This document shows, one piece after another, positions 22,121-31,031 of a stretch of 56,544 bases of DNA (its first letter is position 1; the number at the start of each line of letters is the position of its first letter). The notes under the pieces were generated by a model that searched no databases, was not told where the DNA came from, and worked only from the letters and a program-made list of their open reading frames with translations. Location: positions 1-56,544 of the forward strand of contig NZ_JALAHI010000037.1 of NCBI RefSeq assembly GCF_022711995.1, written 5' to 3'. Position numbers and translations under genes: made by a program. The DNA comes from Enterococcus sp. (GTDB taxonomy: Bacteria; Bacillota; Bacilli; Lactobacillales; Enterococcaceae).

Positions 22121-22309
22121 TTACTTTGCTTGTTCACGCAATACTGTTTTGATGCGTGCAATCGATTTACGTACTTCTTTGATACGTGCAGTGTTTTCTA
22201 ATTGACCTGTAGCTAATTGGAATCTAAGATTAAACAATTCTTCTTTCAATTGTTTTTCTTGATCTAGCATTTCGGCAGTGGTTAATTCTCTGATTTCTTT
22301 AACCTTCAT
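22121..22309 (-). CDS. rpmC: 50S ribosomal protein L29
   Basis: A 62-residue two-helix protein ([20 protein letters not shown]). The start at 22309 overlaps the rplP end by 11 bases; the longer frame to 22333 would overlap more and lacks family support. Confidence 0.96.
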   Translation of the reverse strand: MKVKEIRELTTAEMLDQEKQLKEELFNLRFQLATGQLENTARIKEVRKSIARIKTVLREQAK

Positions 22310-22733
22310 TCGATTCACCACCCATTTCCTCACGTTTTACGATCTTTGTTTTCACTGGCAATTTGTGAGAAGCAAGACGTAACGCTTCGCGCGCAACTTC
22401 TTCGGGAACGCCGGCAATTTCAAACATGATTTTTCCACGTTTTACTGGTGATACCCATCCTTCAGGAGCCCCTTTACCAGAACCCATACGTACCCCAATT
22501 GCTTTGGCAGTATAAGATTTGTGAGGGAAAATTTTGATCCATACTTTCCCGCCACGTTTCATATAACGAGTCATTGCAATACGGGCAGCTTCGATTTGGC
22601 GGTTTGTGATCCAGTGTGATTCAACAGCTTGTAAGCCGTATTCACCGAAAACTACTTCTTTTCCGCCTTTCGCTTCACCGCGCATTTTCCCGCGGAATTC
22701 ACGACGGTGTTTTACACGTTTAGGTACTAACAT
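22299..22733 (-). CDS. rplP: 50S ribosomal protein L16
   Basis: A 144-residue L16 ([20 protein letters not shown]) lying between the A site and the central protuberance. It starts 3 bases after rpsC stops and overlaps rpmC. Confidence 0.98.
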   Translation of the reverse strand: MLVPKRVKHRREFRGKMRGEAKGGKEVVFGEYGLQAVESHWITNRQIEAARIAMTRYMKRGGKVWIKIFPHKSYTAKAIGVRMGSGKGAPEGWVSPVKRGKIMFEIAGVPEEVAREALRLASHKLPVKTKIVKREEMGGESNEG

Positions 22734-22735
22734 GT

Positions 22736-23392
22736 TTATTTCCCTCCTTTCTCAGTGTTCTTTTTAGTTGGAAGAATTTCTCCACGATAAATCCACACTT
22801 TAACTCCTAGTTTTCCGTATGTTGTATCTGCTTCTTCCCATGCGTAATCAATATCTGCACGCAATGTATGAAGTGGAACTGTTCCTTCTGAGTAGCCTTC
22901 TGAACGAGCGATATCTGCTCCGTTTAGACGACCAGATACTTGCGTTTTGATACCTTTAGCGCCAGAACGCATTGTGCGTTGGATGGCTTGTTTTTGCGCA
23001 CGACGGAAAGCAACACGGTTTTCTAATTGACGTGCGATTCCTTCGCCTACTAATTTAGCATCTAAATCTGGTTTTTTGATTTCAACGATGTTGATGTGAA
23101 CTCGTTTACCAGTTAATTTGTTTAATTCTTTTCTTAGGTTTTCGACTTCAGATCCGCCTTTACCGATAACCATACCTGGTTTAGCTGTGTGGATTGAAAT
23201 ATTTACGCGGTTTGCTGCGCGCTCGATTTCAATTGTTGACACAGCGGCATCAGCAAGTTTAGATGCGATAAATTTACGGATTTTCAAATCTTCATGTAGA
23301 AATTCAGCATACTCTTTTTCAGCATACCATTTTGCATCCCAGTCACGGATGATGCCTACACGCATTCCAATTGGATGTACTTTTTGACCCAC
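22736..23392 (-). CDS. rpsC: 30S ribosomal protein S3
   Basis: A 218-residue S3 with the KH domain ([18 protein letters not shown]) and the C-terminal part at the mRNA entrance. Confidence 0.98.
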   Translation of the reverse strand: MGQKVHPIGMRVGIIRDWDAKWYAEKEYAEFLHEDLKIRKFIASKLADAAVSTIEIERAANRVNISIHTAKPGMVIGKGGSEVENLRKELNKLTGKRVHINIVEIKKPDLDAKLVGEGIARQLENRVAFRRAQKQAIQRTMRSGAKGIKTQVSGRLNGADIARSEGYSEGTVPLHTLRADIDYAWEEADTTYGKLGVKVWIYRGEILPTKKNTEKGGK

Positions 23393-23405
23393 TGATTGTC
23401 CCTCC

Positions 23406-23753
23406 TTATTTTTCTGATACGACTACAGTAATATGACTTGTACGTTTGTTGATTGGAGAAGCTGAACCTTTCGCACGTGGACGGAAACGTTTCATTGTTG
23501 GTCCTTCGTTGACGAATGCTTCAGAAACAATCAAGTTTTCAACATCTAAGTCAAAATTGTTTTCTGCATTAGCGATAGCTGACATCAAGACTTTCTCGAT
23601 GATTCCAGCTGCTTTATTTGGTGTGAACTTCAAGATCGCGATTGCTTCAGCAACGCTTTTCCCTCTGATCAAATCAATGACTAGACGTGATTTACGAGGA
23701 GAAACGCGGACTGTTTTAGCAGTTGCTTTCGCTGATGTGATTTGTTCTGCCAT
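23406..23753 (-). CDS. rplV: 50S ribosomal protein L22
   Basis: A 115-residue L22 whose beta hairpin ([20 protein letters not shown]) lines the exit tunnel. I start at 23753 ([16 protein letters not shown]), with GGGGAGG 10 bases upstream. No insertion in the hairpin loop of the macrolide-resistant kind is seen. Confidence 0.96.
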   Translation of the reverse strand: MAEQITSAKATAKTVRVSPRKSRLVIDLIRGKSVAEAIAILKFTPNKAAGIIEKVLMSAIANAENNFDLDVENLIVSEAFVNEGPTMKRFRPRAKGSASPINKRTSHITVVVSEK

Positions 23754-23776
23754 TTTTGGATATCCTCCCCTCAAAA

Positions 23777-24055
23777 TTAGCGTCTTGTTTTCTTATCGTC
23801 GGCAGCATGTCCGCGATAAGTTCTTGTTGGTGCAAATTCACCTAGTTTGTGTCCTACCATGTCTTCTTGGATGTAAACTGGTACATGTTTCCGTCCATCA
23901 TACACAGCAATTGTAAATCCGATAAAACTTGGGAAGATTGTGGAACGACGTGACCAAGTTTTGATCACTTTTTTCTTTTCAGCGCCTTGTTGTGCTTCGA
24001 CCTTTTTCATCAAATGGTCATCGACAAAAGGTCCTTTTTTCAAACTACGACCCAT
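23777..24055 (-). CDS. rpsS: 30S ribosomal protein S19
   Basis: A 92-residue S19 ([18 protein letters not shown]), which with S13 forms the head of the small subunit. Confidence 0.98.
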   Translation of the reverse strand: MGRSLKKGPFVDDHLMKKVEAQQGAEKKKVIKTWSRRSTIFPSFIGFTIAVYDGRKHVPVYIQEDMVGHKLGEFAPTRTYRGHAADDKKTRR

Positions 24056-24097
24056 GGTGTACCTCCTCTCAAAATGTGCGACACATGGTCAAGTAAA

Positions 24098-24931
24098 TTA
24101 TTTAGTCTTACGACGACGAACGATAAGTTTGTCTGATTTAGCTTTCTTGTTACGTGTTTTGTAACCAAGTGCTGGTTGACCCCAAGGTGAAACTGGAGCT
24201 TTACGTCCGATTGGAGCTTTACCTTCACCACCACCGTGTGGGTGATCGTTAGGGTTCATTACGCTACCACGTACAGTTGGGCGTTTGCGCATCCAACGAG
24301 AACGTCCAGCTTTACCGATGTTGATCAATTCATGTTGTTCGTTACCAACAGAACCAATCGTTGCACGGCATGTTGCCAAGATCATACGTACTTCGCCTGA
24401 GTTCAAGCGGATCAATACATATTTACCTTCTTTACCAAGTACTTGTGCACTTGTACCAGCTGAACGGATCAATTGTCCGCCTTTTCCTGGTTTCATTTCG
24501 ATGTTGTGGATCACAGTACCGACTGGAATGTTTTCTAGTGGTAATGCATTCCCTACTTTAATATCTGCATCTGGTCCAGAAACGACAGTCATGCCAACTT
24601 CTAATCCTTTAGGTGCTAAGATATATGCTTTTACTCCATCCTCGTAATGAACTAACGCAATGTTAGCAGAACGGTTTGGATCGTATTCAATCGTTTTAAC
24701 AGTAGCAACGACATTGTCTTTGTTACGTTTGAAATCGATCAAACGGTATTGACGTTTGTGACCGCCACCTTGATGACGAACCGTGATACGTCCGTTGTTA
24801 TTACGACCAGCATTGTTTTTCAATGGCGCTAACAATGTTTTTTCTGGTGTTGAAGTTGTGATTTCAGCGAAATCAGAACTTGTCATATTACGACGGCCGT
24901 TTGTGGTAGGTTTGTACTTTTTAATCGCCAC
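24098..24931 (-). CDS. rplB: 50S ribosomal protein L2
   Basis: A 277-residue L2 with the OB and SH3-like domains and the C-terminal loop [16 protein letters not shown], whose histidine lies near the peptidyl transferase centre. Confidence 0.98.
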   Translation of the reverse strand: MAIKKYKPTTNGRRNMTSSDFAEITTSTPEKTLLAPLKNNAGRNNNGRITVRHQGGGHKRQYRLIDFKRNKDNVVATVKTIEYDPNRSANIALVHYEDGVKAYILAPKGLEVGMTVVSGPDADIKVGNALPLENIPVGTVIHNIEMKPGKGGQLIRSAGTSAQVLGKEGKYVLIRLNSGEVRMILATCRATIGSVGNEQHELINIGKAGRSRWMRKRPTVRGSVMNPNDHPHGGGEGKAPIGRKAPVSPWGQPALGYKTRNKKAKSDKLIVRRRKTK

Positions 24932-24970
24932 GTCTTTTTCCCTCCCATTTAGTAATTAAATATGGTCTGC

Positions 24971-25264
24971 TTATTCAGCAGCGTCAAAAATTTGGATTTC
25001 TTTTGAATCTTCAGTTAAAGTCACAACAGCTTTGCGACGTTTTTTTGTGTATCCTGCATATTTACCCATGCGTTTGAATTTAGGGCGTACGTTGATGATA
25101 TTCACGTTAGCCACTTTCACGCCGTCAAAGGCAGCTTCTACAGCTTGTTTTACTAAAGTTTTGTTCGCTTTTGTGTCCACTTCGAAAGTGTATTTCTTGT
25201 CATCCATGGCAAGCATAGATTTTTCAGTGATCACTGGGCGTTTAATGACGTCTAGTAAGTTCAT
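24971..25264 (-). CDS. rplW: 50S ribosomal protein L23
   Basis: A 97-residue L23, the dock for trigger factor and SRP at the tunnel exit ([17 protein letters not shown]). The start overlaps the rplD stop by one base (TAATG). Confidence 0.98.
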   Translation of the reverse strand: MNLLDVIKRPVITEKSMLAMDDKKYTFEVDTKANKTLVKQAVEAAFDGVKVANVNIINVRPKFKRMGKYAGYTKKRRKAVVTLTEDSKEIQIFDAAE

Positions 25265-25887
25265 TATGCAAGCACCTCCTCGATCTGAGTAAGAGCAGTT
25301 TGTGTTACCAACATTTTATCTGCTGAAACAACATCCAATACGCTCACGTTATCAGCAGTTACTACTGAAACAGATGGCAAGTTGCGTGCAGATAATGCAG
25401 CAAAGTCGTTTTCTGTTTCTAAAACTACCAATACTTTTGAGTCAATAGTCAAGTTAGCTAAAACTTGTTTGAATTCTTTTGTTTTTGGTGCATCAAAGTT
25501 TAACCCTTCTACTGCTACCAAGTTATTTGAAGCAACTTTTTCTGACAATACAGATTTCATTGCTAAGCGACGAACTTTTTTAGGAAGTTTGTAGCTGTAT
25601 GAACGTGGTGTTGGTCCGAAGACTACGCCACCTCCACGCCATTGTGGTGAACGGATTGAACCTTGACGAGCACGACCTGTTCCTTTTTGGCGCCATGGTT
25701 TACGGCCACCGCCACGAACAGCACTGCGGTTTTTCACAGCGTGTGTTCCTTGTCTTAATGAAGCACGTTGCATGATGATTGCATCGTAGACAACTGATTC
25801 ATTTGGTTCGATTCCGAAGATTTCTTCGTTCAATGTAATTTCGCCATTTTGGCTTCCATCTTGTTTGAATAATGCTACATTCGGCAT
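25264..25887 (-). CDS. rplD: 50S ribosomal protein L4
   Basis: A 207-residue L4 with the tunnel loop ([19 protein letters not shown]). In E. coli L4 also represses this operon through the mRNA leader; whether it does so here is unknown, but a long structured leader exists (26878-27040). Confidence 0.98.
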   Translation of the reverse strand: MPNVALFKQDGSQNGEITLNEEIFGIEPNESVVYDAIIMQRASLRQGTHAVKNRSAVRGGGRKPWRQKGTGRARQGSIRSPQWRGGGVVFGPTPRSYSYKLPKKVRRLAMKSVLSEKVASNNLVAVEGLNFDAPKTKEFKQVLANLTIDSKVLVVLETENDFAALSARNLPSVSVVTADNVSVLDVVSADKMLVTQTALTQIEEVLA

Positions 25888-25916
25888 TCCTTAGTTCCTC
25901 CTTTCTTCCTATCTAC

Positions 25917-26546
25917 TTATTTAGCTTTCACAGCTGATTTGATTGTAATCAATGATTTTTTCGCGCCAGGTACATTACCTTTAATCAAGATAACGTTACG
26001 TTCTGCGTCTACGCGCACGATTTCCAAGTTTTGGATCGTGATGCGGTTACCGCCCATACGTCCAGCAAGACGTTTGTTTTTGAATACACGGTTAGGTGCA
26101 ACTGGACCCATTGATCCAGGACGACGGTGATAACGAGAACCGTGAGCCATTGGTCCGCGGCTTTGTCCGTGACGTTTGATAACGCCTTGGAATCCTTTAC
26201 CTTTCGAAGTGCCGGTTACATCAATGATGTCTCCTGCTTCAAAAATATCAACTTTAATTTCTGATCCTACTTCTAAGCCCTCTAGCTCTACATTCTTGAA
26301 TTCGCGAATGAAGCGCTTAGGAGCCGTGTTTGCTTTTGCAACATGACCTTTCGCAGGTTTGTTAGACAAAACTTCACGCATATCTTGGTAGCCGACTTGA
26401 ATTGCTTCGTAGCCGTCATTTTCGATTGTTTTCACTTGTAGAACTACGTTTGGAGTAGCTTCTACTACAGTTACTGGAATCAATTCGCCAGATTCAGTGA
26501 AGATTTGAGTCATTCCCACTTTTTTCCCTAAGATTCCTTTGGTCAT
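25917..26546 (-). CDS. rplC: 50S ribosomal protein L3
   Basis: A 209-residue L3 ([16 protein letters not shown]) with the loop reaching the peptidyl transferase centre ([15 protein letters not shown]). Confidence 0.98.
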   Translation of the reverse strand: MTKGILGKKVGMTQIFTESGELIPVTVVEATPNVVLQVKTIENDGYEAIQVGYQDMREVLSNKPAKGHVAKANTAPKRFIREFKNVELEGLEVGSEIKVDIFEAGDIIDVTGTSKGKGFQGVIKRHGQSRGPMAHGSRYHRRPGSMGPVAPNRVFKNKRLAGRMGGNRITIQNLEIVRVDAERNVILIKGNVPGAKKSLITIKSAVKAK

Positions 26547-26568
26547 GATTACACCTCCATCTTAATTA

Positions 26569-26877
26569 TTATAGTTTGATTTCGATATTAACACCGCTTG
26601 GCAAGTCAAGCTTCATTAAAGCGTCAACTGTTTTTGGTGTTGGATTCACAATGTCGATTAGACGTTTGTGTGTACGCATTTCGAATTGTTCGCGTGAATC
26701 TTTGTATTTGTGCGTCGCACGGATGATCGTGTACAAGCTGCGTTCAGTTGGTAATGGAATTGGACCAGATACGCCAGCTCCAGTTCTTTTTGCAGTTTCT
26801 ACGATTTTATCCGCTGATTGATCTAAAATACGATGTTCATACGCTTTTAAACGGATACGAATTTTTTGTTTTGCCAT
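26569..26877 (-). CDS. rpsJ: 30S ribosomal protein S10
   Basis: A 102-residue S10 ([20 protein letters not shown]), first gene of the S10-spc-alpha superoperon; S10 is also the NusE partner of NusB in antitermination. The ATG at 26877 has GAAGGAGGG upstream. The frame is open back to 27075, but that part is the mRNA leader, and S10 proteins do not have it. Confidence 0.97.
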   Translation of the reverse strand: MAKQKIRIRLKAYEHRILDQSADKIVETAKRTGAGVSGPIPLPTERSLYTIIRATHKYKDSREQFEMRTHKRLIDIVNPTPKTVDALMKLDLPSGVNIEIKL

Positions 26878-27040
26878 TGTTTTCCCTCCTTCGCCTATTT
26901 TGAAAAGTAGACATAGCTCCACGAAAATTTCCGTCACGCTCGTCCATGGCAAAGCGTCCGGGCGTGTCGCAACCTCTCGTTTCGTAGCCGGCAGTTTTAT
27001 TTCCTGCCAGTGTGACTTACGCATTAACGTAAACAGCACC
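26878..27040 (-). promoter_or_regulatory. Structured leader of the S10 operon
   Basis: About 160 bases separate the expected start of transcription from rpsJ. In order of transcription I see: TTACG pairing with CGTAA; GGCAG pairing with CTGCC across 9 bases; then a domain closed by ACGAAA pairing with TTTCGT that holds an inner stem ACGCT/AGCGT. The length and stems suggest an autoregulatory ribosomal-protein leader; the ligand is unknown. Confidence 0.5.
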
Positions 27041-27046
27041 TTTATG

Positions 27047-27075
27047 ATTATATTATGGATAAACACTGATTGCAA
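27047..27075 (-). promoter_or_regulatory. Promoter of the S10 superoperon
   Basis: On the minus strand TTGCAA (27070-27075), a 17-nt spacer and a perfect TATAAT (27047-27052). This is a strong sigma-A promoter placed to drive rpsJ and all genes down to rplQ. Confidence 0.85.
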
Positions 27076-27146
27076 GCTTTTTTTAATGAAAACCCGCGAT
27101 TCTTTTGCGTTTTTTTCAGAAAACTTTCTTTCTCATTGAAAACGAC

Positions 27147-27191
27147 AAAAAAATTGCTGACTTTCTTCCACCCATCAAGGAAAAAGTCAGC
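27147..27191 (-). terminator. Second terminator after the pdxU-like gene
   Basis: A stem of 9 bp or more (from 27156, GCTGACTTT, with 27183-27191) is followed on the minus strand by a T7 tract. It lies after another terminator and before the S10 promoter, and shields the superoperon from upstream transcription. Confidence 0.75.
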
Positions 27192-27210
27192 GATTTTCAT
27201 CCTATACAAA

Positions 27211-27251
27211 CCAAAAACACGCCTCCACTGGATTTCCCAATGAAGACGTGT
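27211..27251 (-). terminator. First terminator after the pdxU-like gene
   Basis: An 11-bp stem (27217-27227 with 27241-27251, two G-U type pairs), a 13-nt loop and, on the minus strand, a T-rich tract (TTTTTGGTTTG). Confidence 0.75.
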
Positions 27252-27261
27252 CAGCAAATCA

Positions 27262-27353
27262 TCGTTTCTTTTAATCGTTTCTTTTAATCGTTTCTTTTAA
27301 TCGTTTCTTTTAATCGTTTCTTTTAATTGCTGCTTTTAATCGGCTTTCTTTAA
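27262..27353. repeat. 13-bp tandem repeat, five perfect and two worn units
   Basis: TCGTTTCTTTTAA is repeated head to tail at 27262, 27275, 27288, 27301 and 27314, all identical. Two degenerate units follow (27327-27339, and a 14-base one at 27340-27353). The last unit contains the stop codon of the ECF S-component gene, so the array is its 3' untranslated region, ending just before the terminator. The perfect identity of five units suggests recent slippage. Confidence 0.95.
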
Positions 27354-27895
27354 TGGATCCCTTTGGCGGTCACCCGTTGAATTGCTGCCTTTAACGGGAA
27401 GTAAGCAAGTGCCACAATCAGAATCGTGACTGTCACATTGATCACTGTTGCTGGCAATTTAAGCACTGCAGCGGCCCAAGCACCGTTCCAACTACTCCCC
27501 AGGTACCAAAGCATCACCGTATTTTTGATCTGAGTCATTGCGAGCTTTGCCAAACCTGTGACCAACCCAATGATCACCAACTGCCAGATGGCTGATGGAC
27601 GTTTTTTAAACAAGAGGAATGTCCCATAGGCAAACGCCCCTACAATAAAACTTTCCAAAATAAAGTAAGGTGCTTCTGTCGCATAGCCATTCAACAAATC
27701 AAAAATTGCAAACCCTAGCCCTCCTGCCAGAGAGCCTTTCACATAACCTAGCAATAGGACAGCTAATAAAAGCACGGCATTCCCTAGGTGAACAAACGCA
27801 CCTGTAGGTAAGGGAATCTTGATCATCGTACCGATGACTGTCAACGCGGTAAATAAGGCTACAAAGACGATACTTTGAATTCTGCGATCACTCAT
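27350..27895 (-). CDS. pdxU: ECF transporter S component, PdxU-like
   Basis: A 181-residue protein with about six membrane segments, the build of an ECF substrate-binding (S) component (ALFTALTVIGTMIKIPLPTG at the start). It has no ATPase of its own and would use EcfA1-A2-T (genes at 10115-12580). The start overlaps pdxK by 8 bases (ATGAGTGA), so the substrate is probably a vitamin B6 form, pyridoxine; PdxU is the known family name for such an S component. Thiamine precursor (ThiW-like) transport is the other option, since PdxK and ThiD are relatives. The stop codon lies in a worn unit of a tandem repeat. Confidence 0.75.
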   Translation of the reverse strand: MSDRRIQSIVFVALFTALTVIGTMIKIPLPTGAFVHLGNAVLLLAVLLLGYVKGSLAGGLGFAIFDLLNGYATEAPYFILESFIVGAFAYGTFLLFKKRPSAIWQLVIIGLVTGLAKLAMTQIKNTVMLWYLGSSWNGAWAAAVLKLPATVINVTVTILIVALAYFPLKAAIQRVTAKGIH

Positions 27896-28712
27896 TAGGA
27901 CTCATCCTTTCCTCTGCGTGATTGTAGGCACCATGCCAGACGTGACCGACATACGGATTGATCAGTACCCCTTGACGAATCGCTGCTGCAACAAAGTCTT
28001 TGGCTAATTTAATACTTTCAAGGGTTGTCAGCCCCTTGGCTAATCCTGCGGTGATAGCAGCAGAAAACGTGCAGCCTGCCCCGTGATTAAAATCCGTTTC
28101 AATTCGTTGGCTTTCCAAAATAGTAAACGATTGCCCATCATAGACGACGTCAATTGCTTTTGGACTTGCTAAACGATGACCTCCCTTGACCACGACACAT
28201 TTTGCTCCGAGTTGATAGATCTTTTTTGCTGCAGCTTTCATATCCGCAATGTTTTGCAAGTCCCCTAAACCGGATAAGATCCCTGCTTCGATCAAGTTCG
28301 GTGTCGCCACATCGGCCAGCGGCAAGAGATGCTCTTTTAAGGCATCCACGCTCTTCGGCTGTAAGATATTTGCCGTTCCTTTGCAAGCAATGACAGGATC
28401 AACCACCACTTGTTTCACTTGTTGCTGCTGAATCATTTTTGCAGCCTGTGCAATATTGGCTTCATTCCCCAATATCCCTGTCTTGAGGGCGTCCATCGGC
28501 TCTCCTGCAAAAGCCGAAATCAATTGTTTTTCCACCAACGCAGCGGTCATTGCTGTCACTTCATGGGACCAACCAGTAGTCGGATCCATGGTGACGATCG
28601 CGGCAATCGAGGCAAAACCAAACACACCATACTCTTGAAAGGTTTTTAGATCTGCTTCAATGCCTGCGCCACCAGTGGAATCTGATCCAGCGATCGTTAA
28701 TACTTTTTTCAT
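27888..28712 (-). CDS. pdxK: Pyridoxal/pyridoxine kinase of the ThiD fold (PdxK)
   Basis: A 274-residue ribokinase-fold kinase with the start MKKVLTIAGSDSTGGAGIEA, and the anion-hole motif GAGCTFSAAI near the C terminus. This ThiD-like class in Bacillus and relatives phosphorylates pyridoxal/pyridoxine (PdxK) and sometimes hydroxymethylpyrimidine. I start at 28712, with AAGGAG 9 bases upstream; two earlier ATGs are too close to or above that site. The overlap with an S component and the divergent MocR gene favour a B6 salvage role over thiamine; no other thiamine genes are near. Confidence 0.82.
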   Translation of the reverse strand: MKKVLTIAGSDSTGGAGIEADLKTFQEYGVFGFASIAAIVTMDPTTGWSHEVTAMTAALVEKQLISAFAGEPMDALKTGILGNEANIAQAAKMIQQQQVKQVVVDPVIACKGTANILQPKSVDALKEHLLPLADVATPNLIEAGILSGLGDLQNIADMKAAAKKIYQLGAKCVVVKGGHRLASPKAIDVVYDGQSFTILESQRIETDFNHGAGCTFSAAITAGLAKGLTTLESIKLAKDFVAAAIRQGVLINPYVGHVWHGAYNHAEERMSPNE

Positions 28713-28740
28713 TATCATCGACTCCTTTTTCCTAGTATAT

Positions 28741-28794
28741 CCAATGGACCCCTTGACGAAAACAGCCAATTGGCTTATTTTTATACCATCCAAT
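28741..28794. promoter_or_regulatory. Candidate MocR operator: three spaced CCAAT repeats
   Basis: In the 101-base divergent gap CCAAT occurs at 28741, 28766 and 28790, spaced 25 and 24 bases. The middle one is part of the perfect palindrome GCCAATTGGC (28765-28774) inside the promoter of the regulator. MocR/PdxR proteins bind spaced direct repeats in such gaps. Confidence 0.45.
28753..28781 (+). promoter_or_regulatory. Promoter of the MocR-nitroreductase genes
   Basis: TTGACG (28753-28758), a 17-nt spacer and TATTTT (28776-28781). The spacer holds the palindrome GCCAATTGGC, so a regulator bound there would block or steer polymerase. Confidence 0.6.
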
Positions 28795-28813
28795 CAAAAA
28801 AGGGGGCATGTCA

Positions 28814-30259
28814 ATGGCTGGGAAACACATCGACAAGCAGAAGAAACAGCCGCTTTACCAACAAATCGTCACCTACTTTATCGAGGCAATCCAAGCTGGC
28901 GATTACGCGCCGGGGGAGCAGTTGCCCGCTGAACGAAAATTAGCCGCTGACTTTAGCGTCAATCGTTCAACGATTGTCAAAGCATTGGAGGAACTTAGAA
29001 GTTTAGGCTGGATCACCCGCAAGCAAGGTAGCGGCACTCAAGTCGCCGAGGGGCGCTGGGGCAACCGTCAGACACCATTGTCTTATCTTCGTTCTTCCCT
29101 ATCAAGCCCCTATTTGCAGCAAGACCCCTTTGTAGAAGCGATCCAGCACTTGCGTTCAACCAAACAAGCTCTTGATCTTTATACTGGGGATCTACCCCAA
29201 GAGCTGTTGCCTGATTTCCAATTTCCGGCTTTTACCTGGGAGACGATTCGCAATGAAAGCCTACAAAGCAACCCAGCCGGCTATCCGCCATTACAAGAGG
29301 TTCTTTTAGCCCATTTGACAAACGATTTTGGCATACCCTCCTCCGGGCAAAAATTGGTGATCACTTCAGGAGCCACACAAGGAATCACGCTACTAATGCA
29401 GGTTTTATTGACTTCAGGAGACAGCATTCTGACAGAAGATCCTTCTTTCTTGTTTTCTCTGCCCTTATTTACCACCATGAATGTCCGTGTCCTTGGGATC
29501 AAGCAGGATGAAGAAGGAATGCGTCCTAGTGATTTAGAACAAGCATTGAAAGCTCAGAAAATCAAATTTGTTTACTTAAATCCGACATTCCAAAATCCCA
29601 CCGGTCGTACCATGAGCCTTGGCCGCCGCAAAGAAATCATTGCTATTTGCCAGAGGTATCAAGTACCAATCATTGAAGATGATATTTTTAGTGACTTGGC
29701 TTTGACACCGCAACCCGAAAAATTCAAAGCCCTTGCGCCTGACTCGGTCATTTATCTCGGCTCATTGTCTAAACTATTTGGGCCTTCTATCAAAATCGGC
29801 TGGTTGTTAGCCCCCGAAGCATTGGCAGATCAATTTGCTCAAGCGAAAAAGAGAATGTCCATCGAAACCACGATTTTCCCTCAACTATTGGCCAATCTCG
29901 CTCTCCGTTCTACGGAGTACCCTCAGCAACAGCAGGATTTGCTAGAAAAAATGGCTCAACGGCAGCACGCTTTGATTCAGCGGCTCTCTGCTTTTTCTAC
30001 GGACTGGACATTTCAACAGACCACAGGGGGACTGTACCTTTGGTTACAATGGAAACACGCCCCACTGAAACGAAAGGATTGGACGATTTTTCTAGAAAAC
30101 GATTGTCTGATTGCCCCAGCCTTTCTTTTCAGCAACGATACCAACGGCTTTCGTCTGAACTATACACGGCTTTCGGAAGCGCAACTAGACTTGTTTTGCC
30201 AGCAATTTGCTAAAATCACAACACAATTAAAGGAGCAACTATATGAACGAAACAATTGA
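28814..30259 (+). CDS. MocR-type GntR regulator with aminotransferase domain
   Basis: A 481-residue protein: an N-terminal GntR winged helix (about 10-78, with LPAERKLAADFSVNRSTIVK) joined to a fold-type I aminotransferase domain that binds PLP. The likely PLP lysine is K320 in SLSKLFGP, and the NPTFQNPTGR segment is kept. The usual EDDYD box reads EDDIFSD, so the PLP-contacting tyrosine is absent. Given pdxK and an S component on the other side of the gap, it is probably a PLP-sensing regulator of B6 salvage like PdxR, but this is inference. I start at 28814, because AAAGGGGG lies 7 bases upstream. Confidence 0.85.
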   Translation: MAGKHIDKQKKQPLYQQIVTYFIEAIQAGDYAPGEQLPAERKLAADFSVNRSTIVKALEELRSLGWITRKQGSGTQVAEGRWGNRQTPLSYLRSSLSSPYLQQDPFVEAIQHLRSTKQALDLYTGDLPQELLPDFQFPAFTWETIRNESLQSNPAGYPPLQEVLLAHLTNDFGIPSSGQKLVITSGATQGITLLMQVLLTSGDSILTEDPSFLFSLPLFTTMNVRVLGIKQDEEGMRPSDLEQALKAQKIKFVYLNPTFQNPTGRTMSLGRRKEIIAICQRYQVPIIEDDIFSDLALTPQPEKFKALAPDSVIYLGSLSKLFGPSIKIGWLLAPEALADQFAQAKKRMSIETTIFPQLLANLALRSTEYPQQQQDLLEKMAQRQHALIQRLSAFSTDWTFQQTTGGLYLWLQWKHAPLKRKDWTIFLENDCLIAPAFLFSNDTNGFRLNYTRLSEAQLDLFCQQFAKITTQLKEQLYERNN

Positions 30260-30968
30260 TCTATTAACCAACCACCGCACCTATCGGCAATTCGACACCA
30301 ACTACCAGCTATCTGAGGAACAGCTAAAAGCAATCTTATCTGCCGCTCGACAAGCACCTAGCTGGATGAATGGCCAAGCCTATTCGATTCTTGTGATCGA
30401 TGATCCATCCCTGCGACAACAGTTGGTTGCTTGGAACCCAGGCAATCCTCACATTGCGGAAAGTTCGATCTTTTTGCTTTTCTTAGCTGATTTGAATCGG
30501 ACCAAGAAGGTTGCCGAAGAAAAACAAACCCCTTATCTCGTTGATGAAGGTCTGCAACCTTTGTTGATTGCGACAACCGATGCCAGTATTGCTTTGCAGT
30601 CTGCTGCCATCGCGGCAGAATCCCTTGGTCTAGGAACAGTGATTTCCGGCAGTGTCCGCAAAGACAGCAAAGCGATCGCTGAATTGCTGGATCTGCCAGA
30701 ATACGTTTATCCTGTGGCTGGCTTGAGCATTGGCAAACCAAACGTTGAAATGAACCTCAAACCTCGTCTACCCCAAGAAGCGGTCATTCATTACAACAAA
30801 TACCAAGACTATTCCTATAAAGCGATCGAAGACTATGACCAAACCATGACCGCCTTCGGTGAAGCACGGGAAACAAAACCTTGGTCAGAAAAATTCGCCG
30901 GTTTTTACGGTCGTATCCCAGACCAAGGCTTTGATCAGTTTCTAAAAGAACAAAAATTGATCAAATAA
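30243..30968 (+). CDS. NfsA/Frp-type flavin nitroreductase
   Basis: A 241-residue nitroreductase-family protein with the FMN-binding start (NHRTYRQFD), the ARQAPSWMNGQAY segment and the C-terminal arm typical of the NfsA/FRP branch. Such enzymes reduce flavin, nitro compounds or quinones with NAD(P)H. It overlaps the MocR gene by 17 bases and shares its transcript. The natural substrate is not known; the link with a PLP-type regulator is notable because FMN also serves PNP oxidase chemistry, but the sequence is not a PdxH. Confidence 0.85.
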   Translation: MNETIDLLTNHRTYRQFDTNYQLSEEQLKAILSAARQAPSWMNGQAYSILVIDDPSLRQQLVAWNPGNPHIAESSIFLLFLADLNRTKKVAEEKQTPYLVDEGLQPLLIATTDASIALQSAAIAAESLGLGTVISGSVRKDSKAIAELLDLPEYVYPVAGLSIGKPNVEMNLKPRLPQEAVIHYNKYQDYSYKAIEDYDQTMTAFGEARETKPWSEKFAGFYGRIPDQGFDQFLKEQKLIK

Positions 30969-30980
30969 ACAATTTCAAGC

Positions 30981-31015
30981 AAAAAAAAGCAGAAGCGCGA
31001 GCGCTTCTGCTTTTT
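30981..31015. terminator. Bidirectional terminator, nitroreductase/tuf
   Basis: A perfect 11-bp stem (30988-30998 with 31001-31011), flanked by A8 on the left and T5 on the right, serves both convergent genes. Confidence 0.88.
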
Positions 31016-31031
31016 GCATTCATCAAGTCAA

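Noticed and set aside
26878-27075. N-terminal extension of S10 (open frame to 27075)
   Set aside because: S10 is 102 residues in the family, the ATG at 26877 has a strong ribosome binding site, and the extension covers the promoter and leader.
30243-30968. Nitroreductase gene as pyridoxamine phosphate oxidase
   Set aside because: The sequence has nitroreductase motifs (RTYRQFD start, SWMNGQ) and not those of the PdxH fold.
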